A stretch of DNA of 40,227 nucleotides. Origin: Clostridia bacterium (GTDB lineage Bacteria > Bacillota_A > Clostridia > Christensenellales > Aristaeellaceae). The notes below the pieces were generated by a model. That model was not told the DNA's origin. It worked only from the letters and a program-made list of their open reading frames with translations, and made no database searches. Position 1 is the first letter of the stretch. Every line of letters begins with the position of its first letter. The stretch is from assembly GCA_017399225.1 (NCBI GenBank), contig JAFQEB010000046.1:1-40227 (forward strand). Reading direction: 5' to 3'. The position numbers and the translations under genes were made by a program. Shown one piece after another: positions 25,745 to 33,721 of the stretch.

Positions 25745-26473
25745 ATGTCCCAGCAATACACCACGGGAGAAATCGCCAGGCTCTGCGGGGTCACCGTCCG
25801 CACGGTGCAGTATTACGACGCCCGGGAGCTGCTCTGCCCCAGCGAACTGACGGAGGGCGGCCGCCGCCTCTATTCGGAGGAGGACGTCCGCCGCCTGCAG
25901 GTCATCTGCTTCCTGCGGGAGCTGGGCCTGTCCATCAATGTGATCGGACAGCTGCTGAAGGAGGAGGACCCCGGCAGCGTGATCGACCTGCTGCTGAGCC
26001 AGCGGGAACAGGAGCTGACGGAGGAAATCCGGCAAAAGCAGGGCCAGCTGGACCGGCTGATCTCTCTGCAGCAGGGCCTGAAGGCGTCGCCCGGTTTCTC
26101 CTTTGAATCCATCCGGGATGTGGCGCACGTTATGGAAAACAAGAAGAACCTGCAGCGCGTCCATGCGATGCTCCTGGTGCTGGGCCTGCCCTTCACCTTT
26201 CTGGAGATCGCGGGCGTCATCCTGTGGATTGCCGCGGGAAAGTGGCAGCTTTTCGCCCTGTGGGCCGCGCTGGTCGTACCCGTGGGCTTCCTGCTCAGCC
26301 GCATGTACTTCCGCCATGTGTCCTACATCTGCCCCCAGTGCCACAAGGTCTTCAACCCCGGCCTGAAGGAGGCCTTCTTTGCCGACCACACCCCGCACAC
26401 CCGGAAGCTCACCTGCACCTGCTGCGGGCACAAGGGCTTCTGCGTGGAAACCTACCGGACGGAGGAAAAATGA
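25745..26473 (+). CDS. MerR-family regulator with membrane and zinc-ribbon tail
   Basis: 242-aa protein. The N-terminal MerR winged helix is at 5-72 (YTTGEIARLCGVTVRTVQYY, GGRRLYSEEDVRRLQ), followed by a coiled-coil dimerisation helix (about 85-113). Two hydrophobic segments follow (about 141-164 and 167-186), then a C-terminal metal-binding ribbon (ICPQCH at 195-200; CTCCGHKGFC at 224-233). A MerR protein tethered to the membrane with a zinc ribbon is unusual; it may sense an envelope or metal signal directly. AAGGAGG lies 9 nt before ATG 25745. It is first in an operon with an ABC-2 transporter, probably its target. Confidence 0.9.
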   Translation: MSQQYTTGEIARLCGVTVRTVQYYDARELLCPSELTEGGRRLYSEEDVRRLQVICFLRELGLSINVIGQLLKEEDPGSVIDLLLSQREQELTEEIRQKQGQLDRLISLQQGLKASPGFSFESIRDVAHVMENKKNLQRVHAMLLVLGLPFTFLEIAGVILWIAAGKWQLFALWAALVVPVGFLLSRMYFRHVSYICPQCHKVFNPGLKEAFFADHTPHTRKLTCTCCGHKGFCVETYRTEEK

Positions 26474-26474
26474 T

Positions 26475-26678
26475 ATGGATAAGCTGACCGAGTTCCTGCC
26501 CTTTCTGATTCCGCTCATCGTCGTGCAGTTCGCCCTGCTGGGCTACACGCTGCACCACATCCTCACCCACGATACCTACAAGCGCGGCACCCGCACGACC
26601 TGGCTGGTGGTCAGCATCGTGCTGTGCAACTTCGTCGGGCCGATCCTGTACTTCCTGCTGGGCAAGGAGGACGCCTGA
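26475..26678 (+). CDS. Small PLDc_N-like membrane protein
   Basis: 67-aa protein with two transmembrane helices (LPFLIPLIVVQFALLGYTLHHIL; WLVVSIVLCNFVGPILYFLLG). The pattern resembles the phospholipase-D nuclease N-terminal domain (PLDc_N), including the ending NFVGPILYFLLGK. It often occurs as a stand-alone small protein next to ABC-2 transporters in Firmicutes. GGAGG lies 9 nt upstream. It starts 2 nt after the MerR stop and its own stop overlaps the next start (TGATG). Confidence 0.82.
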   Translation: MDKLTEFLPFLIPLIVVQFALLGYTLHHILTHDTYKRGTRTTWLVVSIVLCNFVGPILYFLLGKEDA

Positions 26679-27571
26679 TGGACATGCTGCATATCTCCGG
26701 GCTGCGCAAGCGCTTCGGGGAGAAGGAGGTGCTCCGCGGCCTGGACCTCGCCGTGCCGGAGAAGAGCATCTTCGGCTTCGTGGGCCGCAACGGCGCGGGC
26801 AAAACCACCACGATGAAGCTGGTGCTGGGCCTGATGAAGCCAGACGCCGGCGAAATTACCGTGGCGGGCGAACCCGTGCGCTTCGGCCAGACCCCCACCA
26901 ACCGCCACATCGGCTACCTGCCGGACGTGCCGGAGTTTTACCCCTTCATGACCGCGCCGGAATATCTGCGCTTCTGCGGGGAAATCAGCGGCCTGCCCAG
27001 GGCGGAAACCGAACGCCGCGCCCATGAGCTGCTGGAGATGGTGGGCCTTGGCCAGGAAACGCACCGCATCCGCGGGTTTTCCCGGGGCATGAAGCAGCGG
27101 CTGGGCATCGCGCAGGAGCTTTTGAACCGTCCCCGGCTGCTGATCTGCGACGAGCCGACCTCCGCGCTGGACCCCGTGGGCCGCAAGGAGATCCTGGATA
27201 TCCTCCTGGCCGTGCGCGAGCAGACCACCGTGCTCTTCTCCACCCACATCCTCGCCGACGTGGAGCGCATCTGCACGGACGTGGCCTTCCTGGAAGACGG
27301 CGTCCTGGCCCTGCAGGGCAAGCTGGCGGAGGTCAAGAACCGCTTCCGGACGGACGCCTACCTGCTGGAGCCCGAGACTCCGGCGGACATGGCGGCCCTG
27401 CGGATGGCCTTCCCCCAGCTGGCGGCAACGGACGCCGGTCAGCTGATCCTCCCGGCGGAGGCGGCGGGCGACGTGCTGCGCTTCATCGCCGACCATGGCA
27501 TCCGCCTGACAAAGCTGGAGAAGCAGGAGCCCTCCCTGGAGCGCCTGTTCATGGAGGTGACGAACCGGTGA
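26678..27571 (+). CDS. ABC transporter ATP-binding protein (ABC-2 type)
   Basis: 297-aa ATPase. Walker A GRNGAGKTTT is at about 34-43, signature SRGMKQRLGIAQ near 140, Walker B LLICDEPTSALDP near 160, H-loop STHIL near 190. A C-terminal extension (about 220-297) is typical of NatA/BcrA-type subunits. It pairs with the permease that follows, whose GTG start overlaps this stop by 4 nt. Homologs export antibiotics, sodium or lipids; the substrate is unknown here. Confidence 0.94.
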   Translation: MDMLHISGLRKRFGEKEVLRGLDLAVPEKSIFGFVGRNGAGKTTTMKLVLGLMKPDAGEITVAGEPVRFGQTPTNRHIGYLPDVPEFYPFMTAPEYLRFCGEISGLPRAETERRAHELLEMVGLGQETHRIRGFSRGMKQRLGIAQELLNRPRLLICDEPTSALDPVGRKEILDILLAVREQTTVLFSTHILADVERICTDVAFLEDGVLALQGKLAEVKNRFRTDAYLLEPETPADMAALRMAFPQLAATDAGQLILPAEAAGDVLRFIADHGIRLTKLEKQEPSLERLFMEVTNR

Positions 27572-28338
27572 AATCCCTGATTGCCTTCACAAAAAAGGAG
27601 CTCCTGGAGCAGCTGCGCACCGGCCGGCTGCTGATCCTGGGCCTGATCTTCCTGCTGCTGGGCGTGATGAACCCCGGCGTGGCCAAGCTGACCCCCTGGC
27701 TCTTCGAAATCATGGCCGATGACCTGGCCCAGAGCGGCATGGTGGTGACGCAGGTCACCGTGACCGCCATGGATTCCTGGGTGCAGTTTTACAAGAACAT
27801 CCCCATCGGGCTGATCGCCTTCCTCCTGCTGGAGAGCGGCGTCTTCACCCGCGAGTATCAGACCGGCACGCTGGTGCTGTCCCTGACCAAGGGGCTGCCC
27901 CGCTGGCAGGTGGTGGTCTCCAAGGCCGCGGTGCTGGCCGTGCTCTGGACGGCCGGCTACTGGCTCTGCTACGGCGTCACCTGGGGCTACAACGCCTATT
28001 TCTGGGACAATGCCATCGCGCAGAATTTGACGTCCGCCGCGGCGTATTGGTGGCTCTTCGGCCTGTGGACCGTGGCGCTGCTGACCTTCTTCTCCGCCCT
28101 GGTCTCCGCCAACACCGGCGCCCTGGCCGGGACGGGCTGCGTGGTGCTGGCCTCGTATTTGCTGGGACTGCTCCCGAAGCTGCCCCGGTACTCCCCCACC
28201 ATGCTCACCGCCGGCAACGCCCTGATCCACGGGACGGCGCAAGTCGCCGACTGCACGCCGGCCGTCCTCGTCGTTCTCCTGACAGGTGCGGCCTGCTTCG
28301 CCGGGGCAGTGGCGGTGTTCAACCGCAAACGGCTGTGA
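27568..28338 (+). CDS. ABC-2 type permease
   Basis: 256-aa membrane protein with about six hydrophobic segments. It has the N-terminal FTKKELLEQLRTGRLLILG and the LESGVFTREYQTGTLVLSLTKGLPRWQVVVSK motif of ABC-2 permeases. It starts at GTG 27568 (GTGA overlap with the ATPase stop), with GGAGG about 10 nt upstream. It is the last gene of the MerR-controlled operon, followed by a strong terminator. Confidence 0.9.
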   Translation: MKSLIAFTKKELLEQLRTGRLLILGLIFLLLGVMNPGVAKLTPWLFEIMADDLAQSGMVVTQVTVTAMDSWVQFYKNIPIGLIAFLLLESGVFTREYQTGTLVLSLTKGLPRWQVVVSKAAVLAVLWTAGYWLCYGVTWGYNAYFWDNAIAQNLTSAAAYWWLFGLWTVALLTFFSALVSANTGALAGTGCVVLASYLLGLLPKLPRYSPTMLTAGNALIHGTAQVADCTPAVLVVLLTGAACFAGAVAVFNRKRL

Positions 28339-28344
28339 TTCCTC

Positions 28345-28382
28345 CGCATGCCTTCCCCTCCCGGGAGGGTATGCGTTTTTTG
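28345..28382 (+). terminator. Terminator of the MerR/ABC-2 operon
   Basis: CGCAT...ATGCG closes a long hairpin around CTCCCGGGAG, followed by a run of T (28376-28381). Confidence 0.88.
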
Positions 28383-28505
28383 TCCCACTCCGCTGCGCCA
28401 TTTGGCAAAATCCGCGCACATCCCAGCAATTTATAAGAGGTCATTTCCCATTTGCACCTGTTATCATAGAGATAAGACCACAACTGTATACAGGAGGTGT
28501 TCTCC

Positions 28506-30053
28506 ATGAAGGGCCTCAATCCCGTGATCTACGCCGATTATCCCGATCCGGATGTGGTACGCGTGGGCGATACGTATTATATGTCCTCCACGTCGATGCA
28601 CATGTTCCCCGGCTGCCAGATTTTGCGTTCCTACGACCTGATGCACTGGGAGCACTGCGCCTATGTGTACGATATCCTGGGCGAAACAGCCCGCCAGCGC
28701 ATGGAGGGCGGCGGCGTGACGCCTGATGGCAAGCCCATCCCCCGGCACATCTACGGCAAGGGCATGTGGGCCTCGTCCCTCAAGCACGACGGGCGGCTGT
28801 TCCATGTGGTGTTCACCTCCAACGACACCGGGCACAGCTACCACTTCACCGCCGAAAATGCGGAGGGCCCCTGGACTCGTCAGCCCATGACCGGCTTCTG
28901 GTATGATCCGGGCCTGCTCTTTGACGAGGATGGCCGGGTCTACATCGCCCACGGCAACCGCCACGTCCGCGTGACGGAGCTGACGGCCGATCTGTCCGAA
29001 AAGAAGGCGGACGGCGTCGAGAGCACCGTGGTCATTGACGACAACCCCCGCCTGGGCTGGGAGGGCAGCCACATGCTGAAGCATGACGGCTGGTACTATG
29101 TATTCTGCATCCACTGGGCGCCGGAGGAGATGCGCGCGATGGGCTGCTTCCGGGCCCGCACCCCCGCAGGCCCCTGGGAGGGCGGCAAGTTCATGGAGCT
29201 GGATCTGGACGGCCGCGGCGCAGGCGTTGCCCAGGGCGGCCCGGTGCAGCTGCACGACGGCAGCTGGGCGCTGTTCCTCTTCCAGGATCACGGCGCGGTA
29301 GGGCGCATCCCGGTGGTGGTGCCCATGCGCTGGGCGGACGGCTGGCCCGTGGTGCCCGGAGCCCGGGCTGGCAGAGAGGTGCCCAAGCACCTTGATCTGC
29401 CCTCATCCCGCCCCGATCACGAGTATGCGCCGCTGTACACCTCCGACGAGCTGACGAACGGCTGGAGCGTGCTGTGGCAGTGGAACCACGAACCCCACCC
29501 GGAGCTGATCACCTGCGATGACGCCGGCCTGACCATCACCACCGACCGCCTTGCCGGTGACTGCACCGAGGCCATCAACACCCTGAGCCAGCGGTGCTTC
29601 GGCCCGAAGATGTCGGTGGAGATCACAGTGGACGGCAGCGGACTGCATGAGGGCGACCACGCCGGCATCTGCGCCTTGATGGGCTGCTTCAGCGAGCTGG
29701 GCCTGACCCGCACGGCGGAGGGCTTCGCGCTGTCCCTTATTACCCGGGAGGACGCTCACGCCCCCTACGCCATCGCCCCGGCCACCGAGCCGGTCTGCGA
29801 GCGCGCCCGCGTCGCCGTTCCCGGCAGCACCGTGCGCCTTCGCGCCGATTTTGACTTCACCCGCGATACCGTGCAGATGTCCTGGCTGGACGGCGACGCC
29901 TGGCAGCCCGTCGGTCAGCCGCACCAGCTGGTATACCGCCTGGATCACTTCATGGGCTGCCGCGTCGGCCTGTTCACCTATTCCACCCGCGAAAGCGGCG
30001 GATGCGCCCGCTTCACCGGCTTCACCTACTGCACCGAGGAGGATCACGCATGA
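28506..30053 (+). CDS. GH43 family glycosidase, cytoplasmic (beta-xylosidase type)
   Basis: 515-aa glycoside hydrolase family 43 protein without signal peptide. It has an N-terminal five-bladed propeller: YADYPDPDVVRVGDTYY with the catalytic base Asp14, WYDPGLLFDEDGRVY with the pKa-modulating Asp, and GWEGSHMLKHDGWYY with the general acid Glu. A C-terminal beta-sandwich (about 320-515, GH43_C2-like) is typical of beta-xylosidases and some alpha-L-arabinofuranosidases. Start ATG 28506 has AGGAGG 8 nt upstream; the GTG 3 codons earlier overlaps that site. It overlaps the secreted GH43 gene by ATGA. No clear sigma-A promoter is seen upstream. Confidence 0.9.
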   Translation: MKGLNPVIYADYPDPDVVRVGDTYYMSSTSMHMFPGCQILRSYDLMHWEHCAYVYDILGETARQRMEGGGVTPDGKPIPRHIYGKGMWASSLKHDGRLFHVVFTSNDTGHSYHFTAENAEGPWTRQPMTGFWYDPGLLFDEDGRVYIAHGNRHVRVTELTADLSEKKADGVESTVVIDDNPRLGWEGSHMLKHDGWYYVFCIHWAPEEMRAMGCFRARTPAGPWEGGKFMELDLDGRGAGVAQGGPVQLHDGSWALFLFQDHGAVGRIPVVVPMRWADGWPVVPGARAGREVPKHLDLPSSRPDHEYAPLYTSDELTNGWSVLWQWNHEPHPELITCDDAGLTITTDRLAGDCTEAINTLSQRCFGPKMSVEITVDGSGLHEGDHAGICALMGCFSELGLTRTAEGFALSLITREDAHAPYAIAPATEPVCERARVAVPGSTVRLRADFDFTRDTVQMSWLDGDAWQPVGQPHQLVYRLDHFMGCRVGLFTYSTRESGGCARFTGFTYCTEEDHA

Positions 30054-31978
30054 AGAAGCTCATCACCTTCCTGGCCTGCCTGCTGCTGATTTTCACCGCC
30101 GCAGCGGCGGAAGTCACCACCTATGAGTCGGATTTCACATCCAACACCGATGGCTGGTACGGCCGCGGCTGCTCCGTGCTCACCACCAAGGAGGGCCTGT
30201 ATGTGGGCGGCCGCACCGCCACCTGGAACTCCCCCGGCCACCCCTTTGACCTGACCCCCGGCAACACCTACGAGATCTCCGTGGAGGTGAAGCAGACCCA
30301 GCTGGATTCCGGCCGCTTCATCCTCTCCTGCGAGCATAAGCGGGGCGAGGAGACCAGCTACGAGAACATCGCCTTCGCCGAGGTGCCCAAGGGCGAGTGG
30401 ACGACCATCTCCGCCACCTGGACCGCCGGTGATTATGACACCTACATCCTCTACGTCGAGGGCGGCGAGGCAAACACGACCTTCATCATCCGCAACTTCT
30501 GCCTCTACGCCGCCAGCGCAGCCCCCATGGCCCCTGTGACCGAGGTGGAGCATGAGCCCTTCGTGATGCCCGAAACCGCCGAGGCCCTCACCGCCTACTT
30601 TGACGCGCTGACCCTCAACCCCAGCTATAAAAAGGAAGGCAGCGGCAATCCCCTCTTCACCCAGCGCTTCGGCGCCGACCCCGGGTATCTGGTGTGGAAC
30701 AACCGTCTCTACGTTTACACCACCAATGACGTGATCGAGTACGCCACCGACGGCACCGTCAAGGAGAACGGCTACGGTCTGGTCAACAAGATCAACTGCA
30801 TCTCCTCCCCCGACCTGGTCAACTGGACGGACCACGGCGCCATCCCGGCGGCGGGCCGCAAGGGCATCGCCACCTGGGCAACGAACTCCTGGGCCCCCTG
30901 CGCCACCCATAAGGTCATCGACGGGCAGGACAAGTTCTTCCTTTACACCTGCAACAACGGCAACGGCGTCTACGTCCTCACCGCGGACGACCCCGCCGGC
31001 CCCTGGACCGATCCCCTGGGCCACGGTCTCATCACCCGTCAGACACCCAACTGCGCCAACGTTACCTGGCTCTTTGACCCCGCTGTCTTCGTGGATCACG
31101 ACGGCACCGGCTACCTCTACTTCGGCGGCGGCGTGCCCGAGGGCAAGGACGCCAATCCCGGCACTGTCCGTGTCGTCCAGCTGGGCGGTGACATGATCTC
31201 CATCGTCGGCGAGCCGCAGACGATCGAGGCTCCTTACGTCTTTGAGGACAGCGGCATCAACCGCATCGGCAACACCTACTACTACAGCTACTGCTCCAAC
31301 TGGAATACGAACGGCAACCCCTACGGCCTGGAGTCCGGCGCCATCCAGTACATGACCTCCGACTCCCCCATGGGCCCCTTCACCTACGCCGGCCAGGTCT
31401 TCCCCAACCAGGGCAAGTTCTTCGGCATGTACGGCAACAACCACCACTCCATCGCCTTCTTCAAGGGCCAGTACTACCTGCTGTACCACAACCGCCCGGT
31501 GGAGAAGGCCATGGGCATCACCGGCAACTACCGCAGCCCGCAAATTGACAAGCTGACCGTGAATGCGGACGGCTCCCTGGCCTCCGTGAAGGGCACCATG
31601 CAGGGCGTCGACCAGCTGGAACCCGTCAACCCCTACAAGCCCGTGTCCACCCAGACCATGCGCCGCCAGGCGGGCCTGGAGGTCACCGGCTACGCGGATG
31701 AGACCCTCACCGTGGCCACCACCGGCGACTGGCTGGACGTCTCTCTGTGCTCCTTCTCCCGCGGCACGAAGGCCTTCACCCTGTACGCCGGCAGCGAGAC
31801 CGGCGGCGCGGTGCGCGTGATGGCCGGCGACGCGGTCGTATGCGAAGTCGCCATCCCCGCCGGCACGGCCCTGGGCGAGATCACCGTGCCCTGCAAGAAC
31901 GTCACCGCCTACCAGGATATCACCCTCATCTTCGCCGGCGACGTCACCAGCGACTGGTGGCAGTTCTCCGCCGAGTAA
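30050..31978 (+). CDS. Secreted CBM22-GH43-CBM6 arabinoxylan-active enzyme
   Basis: 642-aa modular enzyme. A signal peptide (MKKLITFLACLLLIFTAAAA) is followed by a CBM22/CBM4_9-like domain (about 23-165: GWYGRG, GGRTATWNSPGHPFDLTPGNTYEISVEVK, WTTISATW, FIIRNF). A GH43 propeller occupies about 200-500, with base Asp in FGADPGYLVW, second Asp in WLFDPAVFVDHDG and acid Glu in TIEAPYVFE. A CBM6-like tail (about 525-642) ends FAGDVTSDWWQFS. CBM22 and CBM6 bind xylan, and the GH43-CBM6 core resembles XynD-type arabinoxylan arabinofuranohydrolases. There is no lipobox or cell-wall anchor. It is coupled to the cytoplasmic GH43 (ATGA), so products released outside could be finished inside. Confidence 0.9.
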   Translation: MKKLITFLACLLLIFTAAAAEVTTYESDFTSNTDGWYGRGCSVLTTKEGLYVGGRTATWNSPGHPFDLTPGNTYEISVEVKQTQLDSGRFILSCEHKRGEETSYENIAFAEVPKGEWTTISATWTAGDYDTYILYVEGGEANTTFIIRNFCLYAASAAPMAPVTEVEHEPFVMPETAEALTAYFDALTLNPSYKKEGSGNPLFTQRFGADPGYLVWNNRLYVYTTNDVIEYATDGTVKENGYGLVNKINCISSPDLVNWTDHGAIPAAGRKGIATWATNSWAPCATHKVIDGQDKFFLYTCNNGNGVYVLTADDPAGPWTDPLGHGLITRQTPNCANVTWLFDPAVFVDHDGTGYLYFGGGVPEGKDANPGTVRVVQLGGDMISIVGEPQTIEAPYVFEDSGINRIGNTYYYSYCSNWNTNGNPYGLESGAIQYMTSDSPMGPFTYAGQVFPNQGKFFGMYGNNHHSIAFFKGQYYLLYHNRPVEKAMGITGNYRSPQIDKLTVNADGSLASVKGTMQGVDQLEPVNPYKPVSTQTMRRQAGLEVTGYADETLTVATTGDWLDVSLCSFSRGTKAFTLYAGSETGGAVRVMAGDAVVCEVAIPAGTALGEITVPCKNVTAYQDITLIFAGDVTSDWWQFSAE

Positions 31979-32003
31979 AAACGACCTTTTCCCTCCTCCT
32001 TTT

Positions 32004-32032
32004 GGCCGCTCCGGACGGGGCGGCCTTTTTTT
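32004..32032 (+). terminator. Terminator of the GH43 operon
   Basis: GGCCGCTCC pairs with GGGGCGGCC around GGAC, then seven T. Confidence 0.93.
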
Positions 32033-32059
32033 GTCCGGCCGCCCCCTGATTTCCACAGC

Positions 32060-32090
32060 AAAACGCCCCCGGCCAAGCGGCCAGAGGCGT
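32060..32090 (-). terminator. Terminator of the nagA-GH2 operon
   Basis: Minus strand: ACGCCTCTGGCC pairs with GGCCGGGGGCGT (with mismatch), then TTTT. It is convergent with the GH43 terminator. Confidence 0.8.
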
Positions 32091-32103
32091 CAATCTGCAA
32101 TTG

Positions 32104-32805
32104 TCAGTCCGGCAGATAGCGTTGCATATCCCGGAACACCCGGTAATGAAGCATGTCCGCCGTAAGGGCCAGATGCACCTTCGGCAGATCCCGGATCTCC
32201 TCCAGCGCCCGGTGCAAAGCTGCCACTGGCTCCGGGCCGTACACGCCGGGCCGGTAGTAGGCAAGGGTCACATGGGGCGTCATCGGATAGGGCAGGGCCA
32301 CGGCCCGCTGAAAGCGCTCGTACAGTGCCATGAGGGCCTCGCAGTCTGACTCCGTGTCCGGCGTAAAGCCCAGCACCACGCTTGTGTTCACCATGTTGAA
32401 GGAGCACACAGAGGTCAGATGCACCGCCGGCAGGCCCTCTGTGCGGATGGCCGCCAGTTCCCGGCGCGCCGCGTCGCCCGTGCGGGCCATGCCCTCCCGC
32501 AGGGCCGCCTCATCCGGGCCGCTGAGCAGGTCATGGAGGGTCAGATGCAGCGACTCCGCCGGAAGAGGCTGGGCCAGGCACTCCGCCGCCCGGTGGTGCA
32601 GCAGGGTCTGCATATGGGAGATGGCCAGCTTGGCCGCGTCGGGCAGATCGTAGATCATTGTGTTGCCGAAAAAAGGCAGAAGGCTCCCGTCCGGGCCGAC
32701 CTTCCCGCACAGGGACTCCCGCGTGACCAGCGCGCCCTCCCGGGGCAGGCTGTCGTGCATGAAGCCGTCTACCCGCGCGTGGAATTCCGTCAGAGTCTCC
32801 AGCAT
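32104..32805 (-). CDS. 2H phosphoesterase superfamily protein
   Basis: 233-aa protein with the two His-x-Thr motifs that define the 2H superfamily: HLTL (87-90) and HVTLAYYRPG (178-187), about 90 residues apart. Relatives open 2',3'-cyclic phosphates or ligate/cleave 2'-5' RNA bonds (LigT/ThpR, YjcG). The substrate here is unknown. Start ATG 32805 is preceded by GGGAGG 9 nt upstream; an in-frame ATG three codons earlier sits directly on that site. It begins 1 nt after the FliB-like stop. It is last in the nagA-GH2-FliB operon, an odd place for an RNA-type enzyme. Confidence 0.85.
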   Translation of the reverse strand: MLETLTEFHARVDGFMHDSLPREGALVTRESLCGKVGPDGSLLPFFGNTMIYDLPDAAKLAISHMQTLLHHRAAECLAQPLPAESLHLTLHDLLSGPDEAALREGMARTGDAARRELAAIRTEGLPAVHLTSVCSFNMVNTSVVLGFTPDTESDCEALMALYERFQRAVALPYPMTPHVTLAYYRPGVYGPEPVAALHRALEEIRDLPKVHLALTADMLHYRVFRDMQRYLPD

Positions 32806-32806
32806 G

Positions 32807-33721
32807 TCAGGCATCCTCCCACAGCGCGTCCAGCAGCGCCGCCACGTTGTCCTCATCATATTCGATTTCCGAGGAGTACATGCGGGCGAATTCGATGCAG
32901 TCCGCCATGGTGCAGCCGGGCTTGCCAGCGCACAGGGCCGCCAGCACCCGCGTGGACAGCACGCAGAACGCCACCCGGCCGGGGATGTCGTCATCCTCCA
33001 GCGCGCCGGGCAGGTGGCGGTAGAGCAGGTATGCGGCGAAGTTCGCCAGCGCCCCCGTCAACTCCGCAGGGGCGTCCGTGCCGATGGGCGCCATGCCGTC
33101 CAGGCAAACGTCCCACCTGGGATCAAGCCGCTCCAGGCTGCGGTAGACCTCTGCCCAGTCTCTTTCCGGAATGGCAAAGCCTACCGCGTCCAGCATCGCG
33201 TCGAGACGGGCCGACAGGGGGCGCGAGCCGTCCTGCATAAGGGCGATCAACTCGCCGCGCAGGGCCAGCAGATCTGTTTCGTCCTCCGGCAGCACCTCGT
33301 CCGTGCCGTCGTCTTCGAGAGGGATCAATGTCATCGGTTCCGTTTGGGTCAGCACCAGGCGGGCAGCCTCCTCGCAGCACAGGCCCAGGCCGAGCTCCGT
33401 TCTGTCGCTGAAGTAGCTGCGGAAGCGCGGGTGATCGGCGCAGATCTGGCACAGGTTCTCCTCGCCCAGCTCGGTGATCAGGTCGCACAGGCCGTTTACG
33501 TTCAGCATGGGGCAGCGCTCCCCTTCGCCAAGCCGGAAATGGCTGACCTCCCCATCGACAATGGCTGCGTTCAGCCGCTTGCCAAGCTCTCCCGAAACAT
33601 ACCGGTACTTTTCCCGCGTTTCCGGGTCGATGTCGATCTCCCAGCCGATGCAGCAGGAGTGCCGGCACCTGTTGGCGATACATCGGAAACCGGGGTAGCA
33701 ATTGGGAACAATGATTTTCAT
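32807..33721 (-). CDS. FliB-type Cys-rich lysine-N-methylase family protein
   Basis: 304-aa protein matching the FliB (flagellin lysine-N-methylase) family by its Cys-rich N-terminal half: NCYPGFRC, RCRHSCCIGWEIDID, RCPMLNVNGLCDL, NLCQICADHPRF, GLCCEEA. The cysteines probably bind a metal cluster. Salmonella FliB methylates flagellin lysines, but family members are common in Firmicutes that carry no nearby flagellar genes, and none are in this window. Start MKIIVPN overlaps the GH2 stop by ATGA with GGAGG 7 nt upstream, so translation is coupled to the glycosidase. Flagellin as substrate should not be assumed. Confidence 0.82.
   Translation of the reverse strand: MKIIVPNCYPGFRCIANRCRHSCCIGWEIDIDPETREKYRYVSGELGKRLNAAIVDGEVSHFRLGEGERCPMLNVNGLCDLITELGEENLCQICADHPRFRSYFSDRTELGLGLCCEEAARLVLTQTEPMTLIPLEDDGTDEVLPEDETDLLALRGELIALMQDGSRPLSARLDAMLDAVGFAIPERDWAEVYRSLERLDPRWDVCLDGMAPIGTDAPAELTGALANFAAYLLYRHLPGALEDDDIPGRVAFCVLSTRVLAALCAGKPGCTMADCIEFARMYSSEIEYDEDNVAALLDALWEDA

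Noticed and set aside
28431..28480. Sigma-A promoter for the GH43 operon (TATCAT or TAAGAC with TTGCAC)
   Set aside because: No -35/-10 pair has acceptable spacing (15 nt or a poor -35). An activator-dependent promoter is possible but cannot be shown.
30044..32056. 670-codon open frame opposite the secreted GH43 gene
   Set aside because: Gly/Val/Asp/His-rich antisense shadow; the GH43 frame has a signal peptide, domains and ribosome site.
32807..33721. Evidence for flagella or motility
   Set aside because: A FliB-family protein alone is not evidence. No flagellar gene is in the window and the operon is catabolic.
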